From Mesorhizobium shangrilense (GTDB lineage: Bacteria; Pseudomonadota; Alphaproteobacteria; Rhizobiales; Rhizobiaceae), in the NCBI RefSeq assembly GCF_040537815.1, contig NZ_JBEWSZ010000001.1, forward strand, positions 4,712,001 through 4,776,000: DNA of 64,000 nt, read 5' to 3'. Numbering within the stretch: position 1 is the first letter of the stretch; each line of letters opens with the position of its first letter. Below the pieces are notes generated by a model that did not search any database, was not told where the DNA came from, and was given only the letters and a program-made list of their open reading frames with translations. Both the position numbers and the translations under genes were made by a program. Shown here piece after piece: positions 25,601-33,993 of the stretch.

Positions 25601-26667
25601 CGCTTGGAAGAAAGTGACAACCCCAGGGAATTGTTGATGAGAAGGTTGCCCAGGCTGCCGACACCATCGATCGGCTGATCGATGCTCAGCCAGGTGGAGT
25701 GCTTGACCCCTTGCCATCCGAGCTCGCGTGCCTCTTTGGGCGATATGCCGAATTCCAATTTGAACATCCGGCTGTAGGTCGAGGGATCTGTGAAGCCCCA
25801 TTCATCCGCGATGCTGGAGATCGATCGTCTGTCCGAACTGTCGGCCAGGGCATCGCGTGTCTTGAGCAACCGCTTGCGGCGCACATAATTGGATATCCCG
25901 CCTGCCGGCTCGAAGATCCGATAGAGACGCGACCGTGAGATGCCTGCCGCACGGCACAGCTTGGCGGGCGTCAAATCGGGGTCGGTCAATCTTTCCACAA
26001 TGGTTTTGGCGATACGCGCGGTGGTAACGGCGTCTACCGGCCCTTGAGCGGCGGCGAGATGATCCTTTGAGGGCATCAGTGCCGCCGCGAAGAGATTGGC
26101 GGTCGCCGTCACGATATGCGGCAGATTCCCTTCCTTCAGATCGGACAGAGAGCGGTGGAGCAGGATCGCGTAGTGGGCCAGGAAGTTCAACGTCGCGTCG
26201 CTCGCTTCGATTTTTGACGAGCGGGCCGCCAGCCACGTACGCGGCAGGAAGAGCATGATGAACAGGTCATCATTGGTCACCGCGACATCGGGCAGCGCCA
26301 GGCATCTCAGGCGTGGCTTTCCAAGGGCCATCTCGCCGCCGCGGGATCGTGAAACCGGCGCGGACAGGACCCAATGATCCAGCAACGGTCGTCTCCGGTG
26401 CTCCCATCGAATGTCGTAGCCGAAACCGGGAACCTCGATGGTGCCCAATGCCAGATCTCCCAACTGCCACACCTGCTGATGGGCCGGGAACAGGGGCTGC
26501 TCTGCACGAAGAAGCTGCATTTCGGCAACTCCGGCGTACCAGGTCCGGAAGAAATCGAACTGTTCGGCTGGAGGCACCGACGCGGTGCTCTGGTCGATGG
26601 CGCATTTCAGAGGCTCATCAGCGTAGGGATCGGTGGGAATACCGGCTGCGCTTACTCTTGCGTCCAT
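25597..26667 (-). CDS. AraC family regulator, SAPPAEQFDL paralog family (member 1)
   Basis: 356 residues starting MDARVSAAGIPTDPYADE, then STASVPPAEQFDFFRTWYAGVAEM. The DNA-binding part has LCRAAGISRSRLYRIFEPAGGISNYVRRKRLLKTRD and EWGFTDPSTYSRMFKLEFGISPKEARELGW. The tail ends LGNLLINNSLGLSLSS. AGGAG lies six bases before the ATG. It closely resembles the protein at 33994 (most of the C-terminal half identical), pointing to recent duplication. Its upstream region holds two conserved blocks shared with other promoters of the window (26717-26738 and 26771-26877). Confidence 0.9.
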   Translation of the reverse strand: MDARVSAAGIPTDPYADEPLKCAIDQSTASVPPAEQFDFFRTWYAGVAEMQLLRAEQPLFPAHQQVWQLGDLALGTIEVPGFGYDIRWEHRRRPLLDHWVLSAPVSRSRGGEMALGKPRLRCLALPDVAVTNDDLFIMLFLPRTWLAARSSKIEASDATLNFLAHYAILLHRSLSDLKEGNLPHIVTATANLFAAALMPSKDHLAAAQGPVDAVTTARIAKTIVERLTDPDLTPAKLCRAAGISRSRLYRIFEPAGGISNYVRRKRLLKTRDALADSSDRRSISSIADEWGFTDPSTYSRMFKLEFGISPKEARELGWQGVKHSTWLSIDQPIDGVGSLGNLLINNSLGLSLSSKR

Positions 26668-26716
26668 GACAAACTCCTGTTCCGCACGAGAACTGCCATG
26701 ATCTAGGCAGTTCATT

Positions 26717-26738
26717 GCGCGACAGGCCGATTTCCCGC
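26717..26738. promoter_or_regulatory. Conserved upstream block, copy 1
   Basis: A 22-base stretch containing CAGGCCGATTTCCCGC, 50 bases upstream of the AraC gene that starts at 26667. It matches 36884-36905, upstream of another AraC gene, in 21 of 22 positions. Probably a regulator or sigma factor site. Confidence 0.55.
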
Positions 26739-26770
26739 CAAGGAAAACCAACAACAAATCGGATCGTCAA

Positions 26771-26877
26771 CCTGCCGCCGCGGATGAGATCAAATCGAGG
26801 TAACTTTACGCCAGCACCGCGTTTTTTTGGAATATGCTGTAAATCCCAAACGTGGACCCGGCGTTTATTTCTTGCAC
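26771..26877 (+). repeat. 107-base intergenic element, copy A
   Basis: Matches 39396-39502 (opposite orientation) without gaps at 92 of 107 positions by eye. It contains GGATGAGATCAAATCGAGG and an imperfect stem region TTTGGAATATG...ATCCCAAA. It lies in the divergent gap between an AraC gene (minus) and the META gene (plus). No frame is conserved, so it is probably a regulatory region, small RNA gene or short mobile repeat. Confidence 0.65.
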
Positions 26878-27106
26878 GCCGGAATGAGGCCAATCGAGCA
26901 AAATATCGACCTCTCGTGGCTCACGATCTGGAAATCCGGCCAGTACGCTGGCTATCCCAAGTCTAGGCATTCCATCCATTTTTTCAGTTCCTGGCTTGTT
27001 CTCCAGTCGGCAGCGTGGACTCTTGTCCGGACATGGAACATTCGGTTGGAACAGCCGCTGGTGATTGGCCGCCATTTGGCTGGTCCCGATCCGCGCTCAG
27101 AAAAAT

Positions 27107-27841
27107 ATGGTCGGCTGGCGATCATGGAAGGTAGCAATTCTGTCCAGAAAGCCGTGCTCCCCGTTTAGGATCGCCGCGCCATTTTTGGCACTCTGTCTTG
27201 CAGCGGCAGACAGTGCTCAGGCTGCCACCTTGACGGCGCGCGGCAACGAGCCGAATTGGCAGATCAGGGTGTCCGACAAGGCAATTACCTTTCATGCACT
27301 AGGGGGAGAGACTTTCACGATTGAACCGCTGCCGACGCCCACGACAAAGGACGGCACCGATGTATACACAGCAACCGTTGATGGCCGACACTTCACGCTG
27401 ACGGTTGCGGCCGCGGTGTGCGCCGACACGATGACGGGAATGCCATATCCGAAAACCGCGACCGTGATGATGGATGACCGCAAGTTGGCAGGGTGCGCCG
27501 GCGAACCGGCGGACCTGCTTCACGGGGACTGGCCTGTCGGAATGATAGCCGGAAAGGGCCTTGTTGCAGGGTCCCAGCCCACTCTTGCTTTCGATCCGGG
27601 CGGAAGCATCCACGGGAACGGCTCGTGCAACCGATTTTTTGGCAAATTCACCGTGACCGGGGAAGGTTTGACGATTTCGGAGACGGGCGCATCAATGATG
27701 ATGTGCGATCAACCGCTCATGGACCAGGAGCGCAGTCTTCTGGGTGCTCTCGAAGCAGTTCGCCGCTTCGAGGTCGCATCGACGGGGCAATTGCGACTTC
27801 TCGGTAAGGACGGCCAGACGCTCATAAGCCTGGGGAAATAG
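27107..27841 (+). CDS. META/HslJ domain envelope protein with N-terminal COG3650-like domain
   Basis: 244 residues. A signal peptide ends near LCLAAADSAQA. The first domain begins ARGNEPNWQIRVSDKAITF, the pattern of COG3650-type periplasmic proteins, and contains VDGRHFTLTV and CADTMTGMPYP. The second domain is META/HslJ-like (LTFDPGG-type segment, IHGNGSCNRFFGKFTVTGEGLTISETGASMMMC, QERSLLGAL). HslJ-like domains are linked with envelope stress and novobiocin tolerance; the molecular role is unknown. The ATG at 27107 is the best start before the signal; the first ATG at 27065 adds 14 residues. Confidence 0.8.
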   Translation: MVGWRSWKVAILSRKPCSPFRIAAPFLALCLAAADSAQAATLTARGNEPNWQIRVSDKAITFHALGGETFTIEPLPTPTTKDGTDVYTATVDGRHFTLTVAAAVCADTMTGMPYPKTATVMMDDRKLAGCAGEPADLLHGDWPVGMIAGKGLVAGSQPTLAFDPGGSIHGNGSCNRFFGKFTVTGEGLTISETGASMMMCDQPLMDQERSLLGALEAVRRFEVASTGQLRLLGKDGQTLISLGK

Positions 27842-28045
27842 ACACTCTTGGCATGGAGAGCCCGAACGCCAGGCGGGCTGGGCTGGTCGCGCAGCGAAAG
27901 GGTACAGGGAATGACCACTTCATCAAGAACTCCGCACTCCGTCTTTCCCTAGTGGCACGACTACTATGTGTTTCCAGTTTGTCATGGCCGTGCCGGCAAC
28001 TGAACGGGGTCACGGGGCAGCCGCACGGTCTGTGCCGTTAGCGGC

Positions 28046-29227
28046 ATGAAGAAAGCCGCAATATGGGCCGTTCTGGCCGCCTTGTTGGCGGCGCTGCTGC
28101 AGGGTTGCGCCGGTTCCAGGGCCGTCACTGGCCTCGCCTCTCCCACTCAGTCGGATGCGCAGCATCTATCGACGATCCCCATCCTGGTAGCCACCACGCG
28201 GGCGGCGTCCGCTACAGCCGAACCGCCTTACTCCCGCGATCGCTCCTTGGCGTTGAATTTTGCGCAGGTGAACGTTCTGGTGCCGGCGGCGCATAGGCCC
28301 GGTTCGGTCGAAACCTCATCGGGCATACCTGATCCCGCCCGGCATTTCTCGGCACGCAATCTGACCCGTATTGCGGACGAAAAGTCCTTTCTGTCCCTGT
28401 TGAACGCCCGGCTGGCAAAGCGCCCGCCGTCACAGCGGGAGATATTCATCTTTGTTCATGGCTATAACAACAACTTTGCCGAGGGTTTGTTTCGCAACGC
28501 CCAGATCGTTCACGATTACAACATTTCCTCCGTGCCGCTCCATTTTTCGTGGGCGTCCGCCGCATCCTTCAGTGGCTACCTTTTCGACCGAGACAGCGCT
28601 TTGCAGGCCAGGGCCGGCCTTGCGGAAACCATCGAAATCGCGGCGCGCTCCAACGCAAGCGGGATCGTCATCGTTGGTCATTCAATGGGCGCGTATGTGG
28701 TGATGGAGGCGCTGCGTACTCTGGCGCTGAGCGGCAAGGGCTACATCTTTCCGAAGATCCGCGGCGTCATGCTTGCCGCGCCAGACATCGATCCGGATGT
28801 CTTCAGCAGCCAGGTCAACGATATTCCAATGCTCCCGCAGCCATTTACCATTGTTGTCTCGCGCCGCGACCGCGCATTGAGCGTTTCAAGGCGCCTGACA
28901 GGCGGCGGCCCCAGGATCGGCAGCGGATCCAATATTCCGCTTCTCCAGAGGAAAAATGTTCAGGTGATCGATATCTCCGACATCGACGGAGGCGGACACA
29001 GCGGGTTCGCGAGCTCGGGCACGCTGATCCATTTGCTAGGCTCGAACCGTCTCCTGCGCCGCCTCATCACTGACGAAGACGCACCCGCTAGCACCAAGGT
29101 TGCGGAGGCGGGACAGGCCGTATTCGAAAATGCCGCCCTGGCGATCCACCTACCGGTCAGAATTCTGGAAGGGCTGGGCACCGGACAATCTCGGCCGGTT
29201 CCGGATGCTGGCAATGTGTCGAGATAG
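28046..29227 (+). CDS. DUF900-type alpha/beta hydrolase lipoprotein
   Basis: 393 residues. The lipoprotein signal MKKAAIWAVLAALLAALLQGC predicts lipidation at Cys21. The hydrolase core shows IFIFVHGYNNNFAEGLFRNAQ, IVIVGHSMGAYVVMEALR with the nucleophile Ser at about 213, and a late GGGHSGFA with the candidate catalytic His. DUF900 proteins are esterase/lipase-like; substrates are unknown. It is likely attached to a membrane facing the periplasm. A frameshifted relative lies at 20907-21180. A short two-TM protein gene follows after 71 bases. Confidence 0.88.
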   Translation: MKKAAIWAVLAALLAALLQGCAGSRAVTGLASPTQSDAQHLSTIPILVATTRAASATAEPPYSRDRSLALNFAQVNVLVPAAHRPGSVETSSGIPDPARHFSARNLTRIADEKSFLSLLNARLAKRPPSQREIFIFVHGYNNNFAEGLFRNAQIVHDYNISSVPLHFSWASAASFSGYLFDRDSALQARAGLAETIEIAARSNASGIVIVGHSMGAYVVMEALRTLALSGKGYIFPKIRGVMLAAPDIDPDVFSSQVNDIPMLPQPFTIVVSRRDRALSVSRRLTGGGPRIGSGSNIPLLQRKNVQVIDISDIDGGGHSGFASSGTLIHLLGSNRLLRRLITDEDAPASTKVAEAGQAVFENAALAIHLPVRILEGLGTGQSRPVPDAGNVSR

Positions 29228-29298
29228 GGCTTGAAGGACTGATCGGGAATGCAAATGACAAGTGTTCAATTTCTCTCATCGTTTCTATGGAGGTGACT

Positions 29299-29493
29299 AT
29301 GGCTGCAAATTCAGGATCTCTGCTGGTCAACAAATTGACCGCTATCGTTTTCGTGGTTGTGGGATTTCTCATTCTTGCATCTGGCTACCGGTATGGCTCG
29401 CCCTCAACCTTGGTGGGTGGATGCCTTATCCTGGCTATCGGCGTCATTCTCTTGATCCTGAAGATCGCCCGTCGAAATAGCGAGATGCCTTGA
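29299..29493 (+). CDS. Small two-TM membrane protein
   Basis: 64 residues: LTAIVFVVVGFLILASGYRYG and TLVGGCLILAIGVILLILKIARR are two membrane spans with a short basic C-terminus. GGAGG eight bases upstream supports the ATG at 29299 over the ATG at 29287. No family recognised. Its stop codon lies at the edge of a palindromic repeat. Confidence 0.7.
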   Translation: MAANSGSLLVNKLTAIVFVVVGFLILASGYRYGSPSTLVGGCLILAIGVILLILKIARRNSEMP

Positions 29494-29571
29494 GCAACTC
29501 CGGAAAAGTGCGCGGCGATTTTCCGTTCGGAATTGCGTAAAACAAAGAGATGGAGCGGTTCGGCGTTTCCG
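29493..29571 (+). repeat. Rhizobial palindromic repeat, copy 1
   Basis: GGAAAAGTGCG and TTTTCCGTTCGGAATTGCG form the core of an imperfect inverted repeat, with CAAAGAGATGGAGCG beyond it. Related copies are at 30140, 40328 and 59330 in the opposite orientation. The copy at 59330 shares the outer extension. Confidence 0.7.
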
Positions 29572-29770
29572 CGAGATTCCACCAATCGCTGAACGGCTCC
29601 GGCTCGATGGTGCGCCAGCTCGACACGAGGCTCGCTGGGAAGCGTCCTCGACGGCAATCCGCAAGCCATCCCGGCGCAGACCGGGTTTACGTGCCCGGCC
29701 ATTGCTCCGACGGTGCCGGTTGGTGCTGATACGACGACGGCCAATGCCGTCGATCCCCTTTCGAGCCGGC

Positions 29771-30115
29771 CTATCGGTCTGGAGGATTCGTGCCCCGGGC
29801 AAGGCGAACAATGCAGATCGCAATGATGCCGCCCAAAAGTCCGGCAATACCCACACCGATCAACACTTCGAGCGTGAGCCCGCCGGAGCCACGTGACAAG
29901 GCGTCGAAAGCACTCCCCATATAGCCGACGAAGCGCGCCAGGCCTGGAAGCAGCATGGCAAGAAGTGCCAGGATCAAGCCCCCAAACGCGCCAATGGCAG
30001 CGATGGATTTCCATTCAAAGCCGATTGTACGCCAAAGCCGAGCCACTGCCACGGCTCCGGCGGTTCCGCAAACCGCTTCGAACAGAAGCAGGATCGCTAT
30101 TTCAGGGCCGGACAT
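29771..30115 (-). CDS. Small membrane protein of unknown function
   Basis: 114 residues, three hydrophobic spans: EIAILLLFEAVCGTAGAVAVARL, GAFGGLILALLAMLLPGLARFVGY and LIGVGIAGLLGGIIAICIVRLA. No family recognised. It starts at a clean ATG and the flanks carry palindromic repeats on both sides. The 277 bases between 29494 and 29770 hold repeat copy 1 and nothing else recognised. Confidence 0.6.
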   Translation of the reverse strand: MSGPEIAILLLFEAVCGTAGAVAVARLWRTIGFEWKSIAAIGAFGGLILALLAMLLPGLARFVGYMGSAFDALSRGSGGLTLEVLIGVGIAGLLGGIIAICIVRLARGTNPPDR

Positions 30116-30139
30116 GTCAAATCGATGCGGCCTTGTTTC

Positions 30140-30191
30140 AACGCAATTCCGGACGGAAAACCGCTACGCACTTTTCCTGTAATTGCTCTAG
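30140..30191 (-). repeat. Rhizobial palindromic repeat, copy 2
   Basis: ACGCAATTCCGGACGGAAAA and TTTTCCTGTAATTGCTCTA are the two sides of the imperfect palindrome. It lies between the small membrane protein gene and the end of the DUF1269 gene. Confidence 0.75.
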
Positions 30192-30236
30192 GAAGCCGGA
30201 GGCTGCGTCCCGGAAAAACTCCAACGCAGCGGATCA

Positions 30237-30758
30237 TCACGCGTTTGAGCCAGGCTCCTGCCCGGCCGTCGCCGACGCACGCTGAAGTGCGTCGCGCAGG
30301 ACTTGTTCTTTGGTTTCGTCCAGGGATGTTTTGAGCACCACGCCACCGAAACCTTGGATTTCCTTGAGCACCTTGTCTGCCGTCATGTCCTGGACAAGGA
30401 CGAAAAGCGCGGCGTTGCCCGGCTGGATGCTGGTCGACAGATCGCGCATGAACGCATCGTTGATGCCAACATCGGTCAGCGCACCGCCAATGGCCCCGGA
30501 TGCGGCGCCGACAGCAAGACCGACCAGCGGATTGAGGAAGAGGAGACCAACGAGCATCCCCCAGAAGCTGCCGGATATCGCGCCTGTGGCAGTCGTATTC
30601 ATCAGCTGGTTCAGCTTGATCGTGCCTGCTTCGGTTTTGGTCGCGATCACCGCGTCACCCAGTTTGATGATGTATTCCTTCTGCAATGCCAGAAGGAGCT
30701 GGCGCACTTCTTCAGCTTTGGCCTCGGTCGGATAAACGATGACAACCAAGTCGGACAT
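30237..30758 (-). CDS. DUF1269 family membrane protein
   Basis: 173 residues starting MSDLVVIVYPTEAKAEEVRQ. The middle is a Gly-rich hairpin of two membrane segments (GAISGSFWGMLVGLLFLNPLVGLAVGAASGAIGGAL), and the C-part has FVLVQDMTADKVLKEIQGFGG. This is the full DUF1269 pattern. Members are common in alphaproteobacteria and often linked with stress genes; the function is unknown. It ends in Gln/Ala-rich residues. Confidence 0.88.
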   Translation of the reverse strand: MSDLVVIVYPTEAKAEEVRQLLLALQKEYIIKLGDAVIATKTEAGTIKLNQLMNTTATGAISGSFWGMLVGLLFLNPLVGLAVGAASGAIGGALTDVGINDAFMRDLSTSIQPGNAALFVLVQDMTADKVLKEIQGFGGVVLKTSLDETKEQVLRDALQRASATAGQEPGSNA

Positions 30759-30965
30759 GTGAACTCCCTAAGGTGAGACTGTACGCAGTAGAGGTTTCTT
30801 ACACAGCCGAGACGCCGAAGGATTGAGCCGTAAATCCAAGCAATGTGCCGTCAGTCCCATTTTTGGGATCAGGCTCGGCGAGTTCCCGCTGGGCGGCTTT
30901 TCGTACGGTATCTCTGATAAGCGTTTTAATCGCGATTGCACGTCGCTCCGCTGCACCGGGTGCGG

Positions 30966-32645
30966 CTATCTTCCACTGCGGTGGACGAGATATCGTTTCA
31001 ACTGTTCTATCCGGTCGGGCGTCCAGCCCTGGGGATCCGTCACGGCAAGCCAGGCATCAACATAGTGCTCGGGAGCGTAGACATGCCCGTACCCCATCGG
31101 CGTGGAGGTTGCCGTGCCCATATCGAGTGCCAGTTGCAGCATCGTCACCACCGGATACCACCGCAATTGCGGTGACACGTCGGGACCGCGCGGTGCGTTC
31201 ATCCAGTCGGGGCGCCGGTAGATATCCCGATAGTCGAAGAAGGTGATGGCGTCGCTTGCATACTGCAGGTAGACGATGCGCATGGGTCCCCATCGTGTAT
31301 CTGGCACGACCGTGCCGCCATGCTGGTTCATGAAGCGGACAACCGAGCCGTCCCCGAATTGCGGCAGCCACGCAGGCGACCCGGCGTTTCGCGCATCGGT
31401 GGCCCGCCGCCAAATCCTGCTTTCGAAAGGCGGCCCGCTCCACACAGCACCTTGGATCGGATCGCCGAGTATTTCGAAGAGTTCAGCCGAACGTTCGGAA
31501 TTCATCGCGCCAAGACTTAGTCCATGCAGATAGAGTTTCGGCCTATGGTCCCTGGGCAAGGTCGTCCAATAACCGTAGACAGCGGCGAACAGCGCCCTCG
31601 ACGCCTCCGCGCCGTAGCCCGGCTCCACGAGCAGCGACAGCGGGCTCGATAGATAGGAGTACTGCATGGCGACGCTCGCCACGTCGCCATTGTGCAGGTA
31701 TTCGACCGTATCCATCGCCGAGGGATCGATCCAGCCGGTCCCCGTCGGCGTGATGACGATCAACACCGAGCGGTCAAAACCACCGACGCGTATCAGCTCA
31801 TCGAGGGCCAGCTTGGCGCGTTCTTCGACAGTATCGCCTGCCCCAAGCCCGACATAGACCCTGATCGGCTCGAGCGCAGGCCTTTGAGCAAAGGCCTGGA
31901 TCTCCGCCGCACTGGGTCCGGCCGCGACGAATTCGCGGCCCGCCCGCCCAAGTTTCTCCCACGCGACCAATGAGGCCGCGCTGCCCGTCTTGAGGGGGGA
32001 CGTTGGACGTACCCGGTCGGGCTCGATGAGCGCGTCGAACGCCGCGAAGGACGAGTCGAGAAGATGCAGGGCTGTGCGGATGAGAAGGCCGTTCGCGATC
32101 GTCCAGAACAACAGGGCGCTCACGGCGAAGCCGATCACTTGCGAAATCCGCGGCGGCACAAAGCGGCCGACGGTGTTCGACGTGAAGCGCAAGACAGCCT
32201 TGAAGAGGCGGGCCAGCACGATGAGTGCCACGAAGGTGATGACCGCGATCAGGCAGACTTCGAACGGGTGGGCGCTCGTCACGGGTTCGAGTTTCATCAG
32301 CCCGCGGATCGAGTTCTGCCACTCGGTCGTTCGCCATAGGAATGATACGGCGATGACGGCACACACCAGCGCCGAGGCGATCTTGAGCCATCTCTGGATG
32401 CGACCACGGGGCTCTGGCAATTCCATATACCGCCATAGCCACCGCCACGTGACCCCAATCCCATATCCGGCTGCGAAGCAGCCGCCGGAGAGAATGCCCT
32501 GTGTCACATAAGTTCGGGGAATGAGCGTGGGCGTCAGCGAGGCCACGAAGAACAAGGTGCCGAGGACAACGCCTCCGGCCGAAAGCGAGCGCAAGAACCT
32601 CACCATGAGGTCGGCAGATAGCCGCGTTGCGACGAATGCTACCAT
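30966..32645 (-). CDS. Membrane-anchored alpha/beta hydrolase (Abhydrolase_9 type)
   Basis: 559 residues. The N-terminal third has about five membrane spans (GGVVLGTLFFVASLTPTLIP, GFAVSALLFWTIANGLLI among them). The C-terminal two thirds are a hydrolase domain: RVYVGLGAGDTVEERAKLAL, VLIVITPTGTGWIDPSAMDT, LYLHGLSLGAMNSERS with the nucleophile Ser, and IQGAVWSGPPFES. This fits PF10081-type proteins of unknown substrate. The hydrolase domain could face either side. It is a single gene with no obvious operon partner; an HdeD-type gene lies 200 bases upstream on the same strand. Confidence 0.85.
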   Translation of the reverse strand: MVAFVATRLSADLMVRFLRSLSAGGVVLGTLFFVASLTPTLIPRTYVTQGILSGGCFAAGYGIGVTWRWLWRYMELPEPRGRIQRWLKIASALVCAVIAVSFLWRTTEWQNSIRGLMKLEPVTSAHPFEVCLIAVITFVALIVLARLFKAVLRFTSNTVGRFVPPRISQVIGFAVSALLFWTIANGLLIRTALHLLDSSFAAFDALIEPDRVRPTSPLKTGSAASLVAWEKLGRAGREFVAAGPSAAEIQAFAQRPALEPIRVYVGLGAGDTVEERAKLALDELIRVGGFDRSVLIVITPTGTGWIDPSAMDTVEYLHNGDVASVAMQYSYLSSPLSLLVEPGYGAEASRALFAAVYGYWTTLPRDHRPKLYLHGLSLGAMNSERSAELFEILGDPIQGAVWSGPPFESRIWRRATDARNAGSPAWLPQFGDGSVVRFMNQHGGTVVPDTRWGPMRIVYLQYASDAITFFDYRDIYRRPDWMNAPRGPDVSPQLRWYPVVTMLQLALDMGTATSTPMGYGHVYAPEHYVDAWLAVTDPQGWTPDRIEQLKRYLVHRSGR

Positions 32646-32846
32646 GCCTGCGTTGCCAGTTTTACTTTGTCGGATAGGAGAGGTGTTCGGCAGAAATTAC
32701 CTTGCATCTCAAGATACAGTTCGGAACACCGAAATCAATTCACAGTCACCGCCGCATTATCGCGCCGCCAGGGACAGCGCAAGCAGCCTTGGCGCACTCA
32801 TGACCAACGCCGCCAGACAGCGGGAGCGCCAAATGAGACCGCGCTT

Positions 32847-33389
32847 TCATGCCGAAACAGCAGGCCCTCTCGCAGCGGCTAGCCAACCCAGCCCGTGCGC
32901 TATGAGGTCGATCCCCAGAAGTGCCCCTATCACCCAGATTCCGGTCGAGGGCCATCCAACCAGTATCAAGAGGCCTGCCGCCAGACCGAACAAGCCGGAA
33001 ACAAACATCAGCCGCCTGCCATGACGCAAGTAGCGATTTCCCAGGAGTATTCTTCCACTCCCCGAAACCAGAAGGGCGACCCCCAAAATCCACGTAAGAA
33101 TCACAGATCCAAGAGCGGGCATGCTGAACAGCACGCAACCGAAAATGACATACAGGATACCGAGAAACGTCTGCCACAGAAAGCCACGCCATCCTCCGGC
33201 CCATACGGCCATGGCGATCTCAACGAACCCGGCACATATGACGATGACACCAAGAAGAAGGGTACTTATGGTGGTGGCAAGGGTCACGTCGGCCAAGACG
33301 AAAAAACCCGCAAGGATAAACACCACCCCTATGGCAGAATTGGCGGAAGCGGATCGCGCTGGCTGTTCAACGGTGGACCGGTCCGTCAT
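32847..33389 (-). CDS. HdeD family (DUF308) membrane protein, copy 1
   Basis: 180 residues with about six spans: VVFILAGFFVLADVTLATTISTLLLGVIVICAGFVEIAMAVW and GLFGLAAGLLILVGWPSTGIWVIGALLGIDLIAHGLGWLA are characteristic. HdeD proteins help acid tolerance in enterobacteria; the mechanism is unclear. A GTG at 33431 overlaps the stop of the upstream small secreted protein gene (GTGA), so translation may instead begin there and be coupled; that would add 14 residues. A second HdeD-type gene is at 46512. Confidence 0.82.
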   Translation of the reverse strand: MTDRSTVEQPARSASANSAIGVVFILAGFFVLADVTLATTISTLLLGVIVICAGFVEIAMAVWAGGWRGFLWQTFLGILYVIFGCVLFSMPALGSVILTWILGVALLVSGSGRILLGNRYLRHGRRLMFVSGLFGLAAGLLILVGWPSTGIWVIGALLGIDLIAHGLGWLAAARGPAVSA

Positions 33390-33427
33390 TGTCGATGGCT
33401 TCCCGACTTTTTCGAATGCAATGCAAC

Positions 33428-33733
33428 TCACCGACGGACACGGCGGATATCCACGACGCGAGCCGTTCGGGAATTAAGCGTCACTTCAAATCGGCCGCCG
33501 CCACGACGTGCGTGATATTTGAAAAATGGTCCCCGGCAGCTCGTTCGGCGGACATCTCGGAAGCCACGGTTTTGAAGCAGCCTCTGGCCTTGGCTGCATG
33601 TGATCGCCCTGCCGCTGTTGAGGCTGGAGCCGATCGGCATGTTGAACGTCGCTATCTCCGCGAATGACGGAACCGCGGTCGGCACCGTAAGGCTGATGGC
33701 GATTGCTAGAGCTGCCAGGGTATTTCTGAACAT
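33428..33733 (-). CDS. Small secreted protein of unknown function
   Basis: 101 residues with a clear signal peptide (MFRNTLAALAIAISLTVPTAVPSFA). The mature part is basic: two Cys (ITCSQGQRLL, RRTSCRGPFFKYHARR) that could form a disulphide, and FEVTLNSRTARVVDIRRVRR, resembling short periplasmic proteins of rhizobia with a PepSY-like or curli-like ending. No function is known. Its stop overlaps a possible GTG start of the HdeD-type gene. Confidence 0.75.
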   Translation of the reverse strand: MFRNTLAALAIAISLTVPTAVPSFAEIATFNMPIGSSLNSGRAITCSQGQRLLQNRGFRDVRRTSCRGPFFKYHARRGGGRFEVTLNSRTARVVDIRRVRR

Positions 33734-33993
33734 GTTCGCCTCACCACGAAAGCACTGTGAGAACCATCAGTTCACAGGCCGTTCTGATGTCAATAAGCTG
33801 GCATGGTGCCTTGATGCTTTAGGGACGCCAGGCCAAGGATCTGGACTATCTGTCCATGCTTGGCGGAAAAAGGCTGAGACTCGGAAGGCTTTTTGCGAAT
33901 TGTTCGTCCGGAGGTCCGCCCGTTGTCCCGGGAGCCGAGACCGAAGAAATCCAGCGCGTGGTTTTTGCGTAATTTGGGTCGTGACCGGCGCGG

